In this document: positions 31,391-41,494 of the stretch, in pieces
How positions within the stretch are numbered: the stretch's first letter is position 1
How the letters are laid out: the number at the start of each line of letters is the position of its first letter
Assembly (NCBI RefSeq): GCF_037892195.1
Contig: NZ_JATACI010000002.1
Coordinates: 1,860,001 to 1,924,000, forward strand
Length of the DNA: 64,000 nt
From: Yoonia sp. GPGPB17
Lineage (GTDB): Bacteria > Pseudomonadota > Alphaproteobacteria > Rhodobacterales > Rhodobacteraceae
Direction of reading: 5' to 3'
Notes under the pieces: model-generated
What the model saw: only the letters and a program-made list of their open reading frames with translations
The model's database searches: none
What the model was told of the DNA's origin: nothing
Position numbers and translations under genes: made by a program

Positions 31391-32080
31391 TCAATCATCG
31401 AAGATAACGCGGTGCAGAATATCTCCTTCAGCACGCAACCAACGCCGGTGGATTTCAAAATCCGGGCAAAGCCGCGCCACGATATCCCAGAATGCAGGCT
31501 GATGGTTCATTTCAACCAGATGCGCGACCTCATGTGCGGCCACGTAATCCAACACCGCAGGCGGGGCCATGATCAGGCGCCAAGAATACATCAAGACACC
31601 CTCGCTTGAACAAGATCCCCAGCGCGATCTGGTGTCGCGGATCGACAGGCGCCGATAGGTTCTGTCCAGCTGACCGGCATATCTGTCAGAGGCAGCCGCC
31701 AGTGCATCGCGCGCCGCGTGGCGCATCAGCGCCTTGACCTGCGGTGCAACGGGCGAAAACGCGGATACGGCGATATGATCGGTGTTGATCCGCGCACTCC
31801 TGCCCTGCCCTAAAACGACGGGTGTCAGGACGCCGCGCACCGGAATTGACTGTCCTACAGCAACTGGGACCGCGGGCTTCATCTCCTGCAAATGACCGCG
31901 CAGCCACGCCTCTTTTGCGCGCAAAAAGGCGATTCCCTCGCGTTTCGCTGCGCTATGCGGCATCGTCAGGGTCACACGACCATCGAGCCGCGAGATTCGC
32001 AGCGACAACCGCTTGGCCCGTGCGGAATGGCGCATAATCACATCGATCGGGGGGTTGCCTTCAAGCGTATGACGGCCCAT
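31391..32080 (-). CDS. YgjP-like zinc metallohydrolase (M48/DUF45 family)
   Basis: The start at 32080 (MGRHTLEGNPP) gives 229 aa; a longer frame to 32158 begins with unlike residues. The C-terminal half contains the zinc-binding HEVAHLVEMNH with further DTRSRWGSCSSEGVLMYSWRLIMAP, the pattern of YgjP/SprT-like metallohydrolases. The N-terminal half has RRSARAKRLSLRIS-like strands typical of the family. Substrates are not known. Same strand as the GntR gene, 31 bp upstream of it. Confidence 0.87.
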   Translation of the reverse strand: MGRHTLEGNPPIDVIMRHSARAKRLSLRISRLDGRVTLTMPHSAAKREGIAFLRAKEAWLRGHLQEMKPAVPVAVGQSIPVRGVLTPVVLGQGRSARINTDHIAVSAFSPVAPQVKALMRHAARDALAAASDRYAGQLDRTYRRLSIRDTRSRWGSCSSEGVLMYSWRLIMAPPAVLDYVAAHEVAHLVEMNHQPAFWDIVARLCPDFEIHRRWLRAEGDILHRVIFDD

Positions 32081-32188
32081 ATCCAACTTCTTATCATTCC
32101 TGTGCCAAAGGCTTTGACACGCCCCCTGCTTATGGCAGTTGGCACCGATCACCCGCAAGGGAAGACGACATTTTTGAAGGGATAGCCT

Positions 32189-32512
32189 ATGCCTAAGGAA
32201 GAGTGGGGCACAAAGCGCCTTTGCCCCGAAACCGGCAAACGCTTTTACGACCTGAACGCCACGCCAATCATCAGCCCCTACACGGGCAATGAGGTGACTG
32301 TGGATACGTCCAAGACCCGCACAATGGTCGCGGATGCCGAAGACGCACAGACAGCGAAAGCAAAAGAAGCCTCTGATGAAGAGGATCTGGTACTCGACGA
32401 TGACGACGACAGCGATGACGTTGATCTGGGCGATGATGTGCTGGAAGATGACGACGATGACACGGTGTCGTTGGATGAACTGGCAGACGTCGCGACAAAC
32501 GACGACGAATAA
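32189..32512 (+). CDS. TIGR02300 (FYDLN acid) family protein
   Basis: The 107-aa protein has the family's N-terminal domain WGTKRLCPETGKRFYDLNATPIISPYTG, then a highly acidic tail (EEDLVLDDDDDSDDVDLGDD, with runs of Asp). The group is restricted to alphaproteobacteria and has no known function; the N-terminal part looks like a degenerate zinc-ribbon with one cysteine. It is the last core gene before tRNA-Ala. Confidence 0.92.
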   Translation: MPKEEWGTKRLCPETGKRFYDLNATPIISPYTGNEVTVDTSKTRTMVADAEDAQTAKAKEASDEEDLVLDDDDDSDDVDLGDDVLEDDDDDTVSLDELADVATNDDE

Positions 32513-32596
32513 ACAAACCGCGCGGGCGCGATTTGCACTTGATCTCGCCCGGTGCGCTGCATAGACAACCGTTGCACAGCGAAACGTTGTCAGGAT

Positions 32597-32672
<76 letters not shown>

Positions 32673-32945
32673 TTCATCATATTACAGAGTGAGTACAGTA
32701 AGTTTATGAAATCATGGGGCATTTTTGTGGGTTGTTACACTGAGGTGTTACAGTGAGGACCCTCGAGAAGATGCCCGGACATATCGTGGTCCATCCAAGT
32801 TGCGGGATAACGACCGGCGCGGGGGACCACCCGCTCGACCACTTTCTACCACGTCATGACTTCGCCCCTCACCTGCCCCGTTTCCCATCTGTGAGCGTCG
32901 TGAAAGCGGACACTTGTGCTCAGCACAGCACTTGTCACTCTGGGC

Positions 32946-33600
32946 TCAAAGCAGACTTGCGGCGCTGCGGCGATCCGGTTTTGGGCCTAGATGATGGCTA
33001 TCCCAAGCCGCGCTCACACGGTTGCCAGTCGTGTCATCCACGTAGGTAACAATCAGCCCCGCCGTTTCACCTGCAGCTGCTGCTGCGTTGAGCACCGCAG
33101 CCGTTCCTTCGGGGAAGTATTCTGAGGAGAGCGTCACCGCCTGCTCAGCCGTTGCTCCGATCAGTTGCGATGCGATGTCCTCACCCCGGCCAACTGCAAT
33201 GAGCCCATCGACCGGGTTTCCTTCGCCTTCGTAGGTCAAATACGTGGCGAGAATAATGACCGGGATCCAGAACGCATTGTTCTCGGCTGCATTGACTGCC
33301 GTTCCGGCACCGACATCTGCGCTTCCGCCAGCTGCTGCGGTAAGGAGTCCCCCGAAAGCTCAGCGATCAAGATGCCACGGCTTTCCCAATCCGCGATGCT
33401 GTCGCCAACCAGTTCCGGATTGTTCAAAGCGGCGTCAGTGTAGAGGAGTGCCGATAGCTCACCCGCAAAGGCACCAATTGCCCCTGATGAGCAATCGCCA
33501 GACCCTATTTCCCCTGTGGCGCACCCAAGTGCAGTATGTGCAATCAGCTGCGTTGCACGATCAAGGTCGCCGAGTGCAGCTGCGTTCCCAATCACAGAAA
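32946..33600 (-). pseudogene. Fragment of a CdiA/haemagglutinin-type exoprotein (pretoxin region), frameshifted
   Basis: Reading the minus strand across one shift at the C5 run 33349-33353 gives a typical exoprotein pretoxin segment: LDRATQLIAHTALGCATG, a cysteine pair, Ala/Gly-rich repeats, then NAAENNAFWIP, a variant of the VENN motif that precedes CDI toxin domains. The segment after it (GLIAVGRGEDIASQL, then VSAAWDS) ends abruptly at about 33000 and no toxin domain is recognisable. The upstream end is fused at about 33600 to a relaxase remnant on the other strand. It looks like a displaced fragment, not a gene. Confidence 0.7.
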
Positions 33601-33923
33601 CCAAACAACGATCTGATCGCCTCAACAAAGGCCTTCGTGGCTTATTTGACCGGATGACGGGTGCGCGTCGCAAGATGATCCAATCGAACGAACGCGAAGC
33701 GCTTTCATGCGCGCATCGCGATCAAGAACAGCGCGACGAATTGATCTTGGCGCAGATGGAAGAGCGAGGGATGCTGCTGGAACGTGCGCATGTTATCCGC
33801 AATAGGCATAAGCAGGAATGCAAGCAGATGGCGAAGACCATACGGCTTTACATGTTACAATCCGAAGTAAATCGGGCAGAAAACAAGCGACGCAAAGCAA
33901 AGAATATTGGTTTTGATCGGTAG
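33600..33923 (+). pseudogene. C-terminal fragment of a MobA/VirD2-like relaxase
   Basis: The frame to the stop at 33921-33923 reads LNKGLRGLFDRMTGARRKM, then NEREALSCAHRDQEQRDELI and a basic helical tail. This parallels, block by block, the C-terminus of the intact relaxase at 49.9-51.2 kb (GLKGLWDRVRGEHRQI, NEREAWQAHLRDQKIKDETI). The N-terminal nuclease half is absent, replaced by the inverted CdiA fragment. It is a remnant of a second mobilisation module. Confidence 0.68.
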
Positions 33924-34036
33924 CGAATAGAAGCAATCAGATTGCAGTTGGATCAGTTCGATTTATGAACAACAGACTTCATTGGTGGTATTAGTTATAG
34001 TCAATCTCGTTCTGTAGAATGCAAGAGCTAACGTGG

Positions 34037-34363
34037 CTAGTCATAGTCTATTTCAGGAAAGAGTCTCCCGGTGTCAGCGTAGATTACTATGGAGTTTTCT
34101 TCACCGATAGCGCTTCTCAGCAACCTTGTTACTGTGTCGAAGTCATCAAATTGTTTGGTGGTGTCTGTTACAAGTAGGCTGCTTACACTGTGGAATCCAA
34201 AGTCATCCATTACGATTTCCTTGGTAAGATCTCCAGTCGGCGCCACGTCAGAACACCAGAATCGTTGTCCAAACCTAACTTTTAGTTTCACAAGTGTGTC
34301 TGATAACTTCACCGTGACATTTTCGGGAGAAAGCTTGGAGTGTATCTGAATATCCATTTTCAT
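34037..34363 (-). CDS. Candidate immunity protein of the orphan CdiA toxin tail
   Basis: This 108-aa soluble, acidic protein (MKMDIQIHSKLS start) has no recognised domain. It begins 11 bp after the stop of a fragment with the CdiA C-terminal toxin signature, the position of a CdiI gene. Immunity proteins are highly variable and normally have no family match, so the call rests on position. Composition is AT-rich relative to the core genes. Confidence 0.6.
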   Translation of the reverse strand: MKMDIQIHSKLSPENVTVKLSDTLVKLKVRFGQRFWCSDVAPTGDLTKEIVMDDFGFHSVSSLLVTDTTKQFDDFDTVTRLLRSAIGEENSIVIYADTGRLFPEIDYD

Positions 34364-34373
34364 TTTTTAGCCT

Positions 34374-34564
34374 TAGTCGAAAGTCAATGGTGTCAGAACC
34401 ACGCCGTTCCTGTCAATTATGATCACGTTCTGTAATCCGGGGATCGGGTAGTCAGTCAATTGCTGTATTACCTGAGCAGGGGTCACACTCGTGTCGGCCA
34501 AGTTCACGACAACGTTCTGCGTCTGTCCTGATGTGACCTTACCCACACCATCTTCAATAGGTTC
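34374..34564 (-). pseudogene. Orphan CdiA C-terminal toxin fragment
   Basis: A 63-residue frame, closed upstream by a stop at 34565-34567, reads GKVTSGQTQNVVVNLADT, SVTPAQVIQQLTDYPIPGL, then QNVIIIDRNGVVLTPLTFD. The pattern GK-x4-GQ-x-xN-hydrophobic, then YPIPGL and a final beta strand, is that of the CdiA C-terminal RNase-type domain found on many CDI and polymorphic toxins. There is no signal, start codon or delivery domain, so it is an orphan toxin module that would become active only by recombination into a cdiA gene. Confidence 0.68.
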
Positions 34565-34655
34565 TTAATGCATTGCAATTTTTATAGTTTAAGGTGGGAG
34601 CCGAACTTTATGATACCAACCCGACCTTGCGGCAGTTGATGGTTCCCACTGGACA

Positions 34656-35075
34656 CTACTTGGCGATCAGGAATTCGAAGACTCTTTCAAACTCAAGTCT
34701 TGATCGCGGGTTTTTTTCTGAAGCTGCAATAGCCTCAGACTCAGAAGGGATATTGAGCGCCTGCTCCGGTTGTAGCAAGTTAGCAAGCCTACGTTCGTAA
34801 CCTATTGCATAAAGCGCCGTGACCTCGCTGTCATTGAGGTCGTGGTTAGGTATAAACCCAAAGATACCCAGTCGCTTGTCTTCCTTCCAAAGCCCTGACG
34901 CTACATCTAGACTTGGAATTTCAAAGAAGTACTCAGGTAAATCATCAACATCATTTTCCAGAATGATTTTTTCTGACCATTCCTTGAATTCATGCCAAGT
35001 GATAGCTTTGCCCAAGCAGGTTAATGCGAGAGCAATATCAAAACTATCCGCTTTGCTTAGCCTAAGCCCTTTCAT
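34656..35075 (-). CDS. cdiI: Candidate CdiI immunity protein for the WHH-nuclease CdiA
   Basis: This 139-aa protein (MKGLRLSKADSFDIALALTC) starts at 35075, with its ATG overlapping the TGA of cdiA (ATGA), so the two are translated together. This order, toxin C-terminus then a small gene, defines CdiI in contact-dependent inhibition loci. The sequence is soluble and acidic, with an LANLLQPEQALNIPSESEA segment; no known domain is recognised. It should bind and neutralise the nuclease domain at the CdiA C-terminus. Confidence 0.72.
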   Translation of the reverse strand: MKGLRLSKADSFDIALALTCLGKAITWHEFKEWSEKIILENDVDDLPEYFFEIPSLDVASGLWKEDKRLGIFGFIPNHDLNDSEVTALYAIGYERRLANLLQPEQALNIPSESEAIAASEKNPRSRLEFERVFEFLIAK

Positions 35076-38000
35076 CGTCCGTCCCACATAGCATCTCCCC
35101 CAATATGCCGTATTTCTCCGTGAATGTCAGCAGCAACAAGCTGCATCCGTCCAGTATCCTCATGGTGATGCCAAGTAAGACCGGGTATGCGCGCATTGCC
35201 TGCTCGAATGGCGGACAGCTGTTCAGAAGTAAAGCGATTGGATAGCCCTTGATCGAGAACGATCTGGGCGTTTAAGCTCTGTGTAGCGGCCCTCATTTGG
35301 GCTGTTGAAGAAAGAGTTCGATAATCCGCCGCCGTAAACCTGGTATCAAACAATGCCACATCATCAAAAACTGGGAACCCTCTGGAATTGAATGTGATAT
35401 TTACTCCAGCACTGGTTTCAACAGCCGAGTTGGCCAATCTAACATTCGGTTTATTGAGTGGAGGGATTGTCGTCGACAAGACGTTGTCGGTGCCATAGCT
35501 CTCTTCGAGAGCATTGCGTATCACGCGAGCATCGTAAGGAACATCGATACTACGGGCAAAAGCACCGGTTGCTTCATCAATAAACCCGACAACATCATCA
35601 CCCACCACGATAGCTGTTTTTCCAGCGACCGCGACGACAGGCATCAGAGTCGATGCCGCAAGCGCATCGCCAGCTGCAGCCTCACCAATTGCAACAGACA
35701 ACTCAGTTCGACAAATTGGATTAGCTGCGCATTGCGCGATAGCAGCACCACCAAAATATGCGGTTGCAAGAAGAGCACCGCCCGCCGCGCCTCCACCCAA
35801 CGCGTTTAGGTTTCTTTGCGTAAAATCGACGCCCTTTTGTACGCCATTGATCATTGCTTGCCGATCAACCGCTAAACCAGATTGGAACTCCACCTGTACG
35901 TCGTCAAATACATCGCCAAACGCACTGAGATAACCTTCATTTCCAAGAGTTGAATTCGCCTCCATGAAGGTGGCTTGCGCTTCAATATAACGACTACGTG
36001 CGGCAAGACACTGGAGTTGTCCCATGCCACCGCACGCAGTCAAGTATTCAGTATCTCTCGCCTGGTCGAGCAGATCCATCAGAGCAATGGTTCCTTGCAA
36101 TTCGAGAAAAACTTCGTCGGTGCAAGAAATCGTCTCTGCTTGACACTCTTCGAGCTGACGTTTCGCACGCGCCCTAAGCACAGTTTCCTCATGGTTCAAA
36201 TAATTGTTCTCATGAGCCGAAGCGGCGATTCCAGCCGCGATTCCTGCGCCTTCTGCATCCCCGTCGTTTGCCAACAAGATTGCGGTAGTCCCGAGCAGAC
36301 GTTGGAGTTCAATTTGCCGATCGCTGCTAAGACCGCTGCCACCCACTACGGGTCCTAGCGCTTCTGCCAATGCGGCAGCCATCGCGCCGTCAGCAAATGA
36401 ACCGCCTGCAGCTTCTGCAGCCAAACCTCCTGCGACAGCATGTGCGAGCATCTTTGGCAGACTACCTTCGGGCAGGCCATTTGCTTCACCAAAATCGCCG
36501 ATGCTATGCTGCACCCCAGCAAGGCCAGCCATCGCCATGGCATTGGTCCAGCCAGCGGTAAGGTTGTCGCCGATATCACCACCATTGATAGCGGTCGAAA
36601 CCGTTGCGTTTACTGATGCACTGATGAGACCGGTTTGCGCCCTGTAGACTGTGTTCTCCATTGCAGTCGCAGTCTTGGGGTCAAAGTCACCGAGACCTGC
36701 GGCGTTGGTAAGCTGTGCTGTGAATCCAGCAGAGACCATAGCGGTCGCCAGACTCCGCAGACCATCGCTTGATCCCAATTGCTCCAGCGTAGCGGCCAGA
36801 TCACCTTGGTTGTTTACAAGCGCCACCGAAGACTGCGTGACAAGATTACTGATGCCTGCTTTGATTGCGGCATTCATCGCAACATTTGTTGCAGCTACGT
36901 TGAGGCCAGATGCAACTTGTGTTGCGAGCGTATCGACCAGCCCACCCGCACCGCCGGTTGCGTAGGTTACAATTGCTGTGACAAGCAGCGCACCGGCTTC
37001 AGTGAGACCCTGCTGCTCATAGTCCCATTCTTCGACTGTCGCTTGGACAGCGTTCCAATCCACATCCGGATTGGTGCGCATGTCCCCCATCCATTCCAGT
37101 CCAGGCTGGGATGAGATTGTGGTCAAAGCTTCATCTAGATTGGCGTGCGCTTCGTATTCGATGATGATGCCTGCACCTGCATCGATGGTGAAGCCGCCGT
37201 CAGCATGGATCTCCACCATCTCAATAGTCTCGATGCTTTCGCCCTCATCGCCCTCATTCCACCAGAACAGGTCTTCCTCACGCAAGAAGTCTTGCGAGAA
37301 CGTGCTGTCGGTTTCCGTGAGAAGCCGGGCTTCACCACCAGCAGTCAGGCGTGTTTCATCGCCACTTTCGAGTGTGGAAGCAGCTATGGTGAGATCACCG
37401 GTGTTCGCGGTAATGGTCAGGCCGCCACCAGATGAGATCACTGTGCGCTGCGTCTCGACCTCAGCCTCCTGCTGCCGGATGTTTGTTTCCACCCCAAAGA
37501 GACCACCACTGTCGATATTCAGTTTGAGATCGCGCTGATCGACATCTTGCACGGATGTAACATTGACGGCTCCGTCGGCAACGAGCGTGGCATCCCCACC
37601 GGCGTTGAGATTGCCGCCTTCGATTGTCAGATCGCCGCCCGTCGCGATGTTCAGGTCACCCCCGGCAGCAATGTTGGCCAGCGTATTTGTGCGGCTATAG
37701 GCGTTGTCATATCCGCCGTTGATGGTGTCTTCGCGATTGGTTTCGAGCACAAGTGCGCCAATCTCGATCCCGTCACCCGCGGTGACCGTCAGATTGTCAC
37801 CCGATGCAAAGTCGCCACCGATTGCGCCAACAACACCAGAGGCGTTGATTTGCAGATTTCCGCCAGCTTCAATACGTGCTGTTTGCTGCGCTCTATCCGT
37901 AAAGCCGGAAGGCATATCATCACGAGAGATCAGCGTGTTGTTGAGAACATTCTCTGCGTCAATGGCGACATTGCCACCACCAACAACCTGACCTGACTGA

Positions 38001-41000
38001 TTTGCAAAAAGACTACCTACATCAATTGTGATGTCTGCATTGGCAAACAGGCTACCACCCTCGTTGGAGAAGGCAGTCGTCGTCGTCAAGTCCAGATTTG
38101 TTGCGCTCGAGATAATCCCTGAGTTCGCAATTGCGCCAGCCAATATTGTGGTTTGGCCGCCAACAATGCGCGCACTGTTGAGGTCCACATTGGCGAGCGT
38201 TGCCTGAGACAGATAGAGACGCGGCACGAGGACTTCTTGCCCCTGTACAATTTGTGTCTCGAGCCAAGCAATGTCAGATGTGAGTGCCGCAATTTGGCTA
38301 GGTGTCAGCGCCACACCAACCGTCAGGTTCAATGCTTGCTGCGCATCAATCGCATTATCGTAGAGGGCCTGCATCTGAGTAAGGTCATCAAGCGAGCCCG
38401 CGAGGTAGCGACCGCCCGTCAGCGCAAAGATTTGCTCCCGGATAAGCCGGGTTTCGACATAAGCATCGCCAAACCGGCGCATTGTTTCATCGGGGTTAAA
38501 TCCACCAACCTGAGACAGAAAGTAGTCGGATCCAAGATACTGACTGGCGTCGATGAACTCTGCGCGCGTTTCGACAAGATACGGCGCATTCGGATCGGAT
38601 GCGGGATCGAAGAGTGCACCACGATCCAGGACAGTATCAATGCTCAACGTCAGATCAGAAAGTGTATCGCCGCCCAATGCCGTGACATCTGCTGCCGCTA
38701 AAGCACGGTCACCTGACGTCAGTCCGATTTGATCGGCACCATCACGTACGGCGTCGTTATCAAGATAGCCGCTGATCAGCGCCGTCAACGCGCCGCCTGC
38801 TTCAATCGTGGCAAACTCAGCATCAACTGTTGCGGTTGTTTGGCTGGTTTGCGTCGTGTTCCACCGACGTGTATCCCAGTCGATGCAGAAACCGAAGATA
38901 CGCGTGTCGCAATACCGCTGCTCATAATATGTTGTCGCCCGAACATCGGTCGTTTCAATCAGATCCCGGCCAGTATTTGTGACCGTCCCAGCAAGAATTG
39001 TGACGTTTCTGTTTGCGGCGATTTGACTGTAATCGTTCGTGACGGTCGTCGCATCAAGCGTGATTGATGATCCTGCCAGCATTTGCGCAGGCGCGCTACT
39101 GTGGACCGCTTCTTCAACCGTCGTCGTTGTGGTTGTTTGCGTCGCGGAGGTCGTGTCACCCCGGCCTGGGTTCGGAGGATTATTTGAGCCGGTTACAACT
39201 GATGTGGAAGATGTTGTGATTGTCGGAGCGGGTCTTTCGTTTGTGATATCCGCAGCAGTGATCGTGAGATTGCCTGCGACAGATTCGATTGTGCCCGATA
39301 CATTGTTCACACTTCCGGCGCGTGGCCCCGTCAGGCCTACGATTGCAATGTCAGCCTCTGCGAGAACATCTGCGTTGGTGTTCGTGAAGTTGCCGTCCAA
39401 ACGATAGTTCGAAGACGTGCCAGAGTAGAGCAATCCAGTGTTTGTGATGTCTCCTGTCACATCAACAGAGAGAGCGCCTGATGCGGCACCAATGGCACCG
39501 CCATTGTTGAGTGAAGCACCATTTAAGTTGACGACACTGCCACCATTGATCAAACCATCCGCTTGGTTCGTGATTGCACCAGACGCACCATTATTCAGAC
39601 CGGTGATTGTGATAGCACCCTGCGCCACCATGTCGCCAGAATTGATCACCGGGCCGCCCACAGTCAGATCTAATGCAGAAACACCAACAAGCGTTCCTGT
39701 GTTTGTCACAGATTGATCAGAAGCAATCGAGAGTGCACCTGTTTGCGATGCAGCCAAACCAGCATTGTCGACCGCATTTGCATTGAGTTGGGATGCCGCG
39801 CTGACGACTTGACCCGTTGCCGCATTTGTTATCGTCATACCCGCTGTGAGGGACGCCACCGTCTGAGATAGAACATCACCGGCGTTGGTGATGCTTGTTT
39901 CTGCCGTGAGATTAGCACCCGCATCACCGGCCACGCGTCCCTCATTGACGACCGACCCGACAGTTGCGCGGAGATTGGCGGTACCTTGCGTGTTCAGGGT
40001 GGCATTTGCTGAGATGCTGTCTGCCGTCACATCAAGGCCACTGACTGACGCAAAATCACCCCCTGAGATTGCTACATCGCCAGAATTGGAAATGGTCAAC
40101 ACATCACCAGCACGGATTTGCCCATTTGTCGCCGTGAGCGTACCGGTTGTGATGTCCACATCACCTAGAGATCGAACGGTGTCTGCGGTTGCTGCATTCT
40201 CACGAGAAAGGTCAACCGTTGCGGCTTCAAGCGCAATTCTCGCGCCTGCAACCAAAGTACCTTCTCCGGCGTCAATTGCTGTCCCCGAAAGCGTAAGAGA
40301 ACCGGACGTCGTTTGCGCGCCGGAAGATGTCACACCAGCAGCAACGATTGCGCCAGTCTCAAGGCTAATATTACTTCCAACGAGCGCGACATCAGATTGC
40401 GAGGCGACAAGGGTATTTTCGGCAATCTCGACTGCCGTCAGGCCTTGAAGCGTGATAGCTTCGTCAGAAAAAATCGTTCGCTCTGCGCGGACGGTTGAAG
40501 ACTGAGATGTCGCGCGTAGAGGCCCGCGTGCCTGAACCTGACCCATCACCAATCGGCCATCAGCCGTGAGGGTCATCTCACCTGCATTCGCGGCCATTTG
40601 ACCTTGCATGTTCACACCAGAACCAGCTTCCGTCGCCAGAATGCTGATCCGGCCCGCATACATCCCGCCAAGCAAAGAACTGTCGATGGCAATCCCGGGT
40701 GCATTGCCATCGCTGCCGCGTGACGTCGCTGACCGGCTGCCATAGTCAAAGTCGTTCTGACCCGCGATGAGGCTCAAGTCGCCCCCGGCTGCGACTGGGC
40801 CTTGCAGAGAGATGCGACGGGAGACGATATCGAAGATCGTTGTCGCACGCGCATCAGCTCCGTTGGTGCCGATCAAGACATCGCCGCCTGTGACCGCAAA
40901 TCCGGACAACGCCCCTGTCGCACCAATCTCGGCCAAACCAGTCGTGAGCGTCACGCGCGGCGTATTGATGAACCCGCACCCATCACAGGTAATGCCGTTT

Positions 41001-41460
41001 GGATTGGCCACGATGACATCTGCGGACGCACCGTGAACTTCCAATGCACCTTCCAAGACAGAACGTGTCGTACCGCTGACCTCATTGAGGATCACTGTGG
41101 CATGACCACTTGTCGCAAGATTGCCGTTTCCTTGCAGCAACCCCCCAGCTGCGATTGTGCCAGGGACTGGTCTGAGTTGTTGAGGATCGCCCCACCAGGA
41201 CCAACATTGAATTGCTCATAGGTGTTTTGTGACAATCCAGCGGCGTTGGGTGTAGCGATATCGACAGTCGTCACACCATTGCCTGCTTCGTAAACGACTG
41301 TGCCACCACTATCGGCGACGATATTCGCTGTTTGGGCCATGATCGGCTGCGCGGCCACCAGCAAACTCATGAATGCGCTCATGGTATTGCGCGCCAATTT
41401 TGTCAGCCCTGTGGGCTGGCTGTACGAACCGTATGTGTAAGTCTTGGAACGCTTTGTCAT
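35072..41460 (-). CDS. cdiA: CdiA-like two-partner-secretion exoprotein with C-terminal WHH nuclease; one frameshift near the N-terminus
   Basis: Across one shift it encodes about 2,129 aa. Order: long signal region (MTKRSKTYTYGSY to LLVAAQPIMAQ), TPS secretion domain (NGVTTVDIATPN, NPNGITCDGCGFINTPRV), long beta-helical repeats of the haemagglutinin type, a cysteine-containing region near RYCDTRIFGFCIDWD, a pretoxin with AHENNYLNHEE (VENN variant), a hydrophobic segment, and a C-terminal TWHHHEDTGRMQLV..H..HIGG..W, the WHH HNH/EndoVII-type nuclease. The shift lies in the G6 tract (41141-41146, C6 on plus); seven G would restore the frame. Start at 41460 chosen for its RBS GGAG. CdiB and CdiI flank it. 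Confidence 0.85.
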
Positions 41461-41494
41461 GATTTCAGTCTCCACGGGGTTCGGCGGGTCATTC

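Noticed and set aside
32690..32760. 15-bp identity (TGAGTACAGTAAGTT) between the stretch after tRNA-Ala and the start of the small gene at 51333, as a possible att repeat
   Set aside because: A 15-bp identity is expected by chance a couple of times in a window of this length, and it does not border the same element.
34374..34564. Treating the orphan toxin tail as the C-terminus of the main cdiA through a frameshift
   Set aside because: The main cdiA has its own stop overlapping its immunity gene, and the tail is closed upstream by a stop codon.
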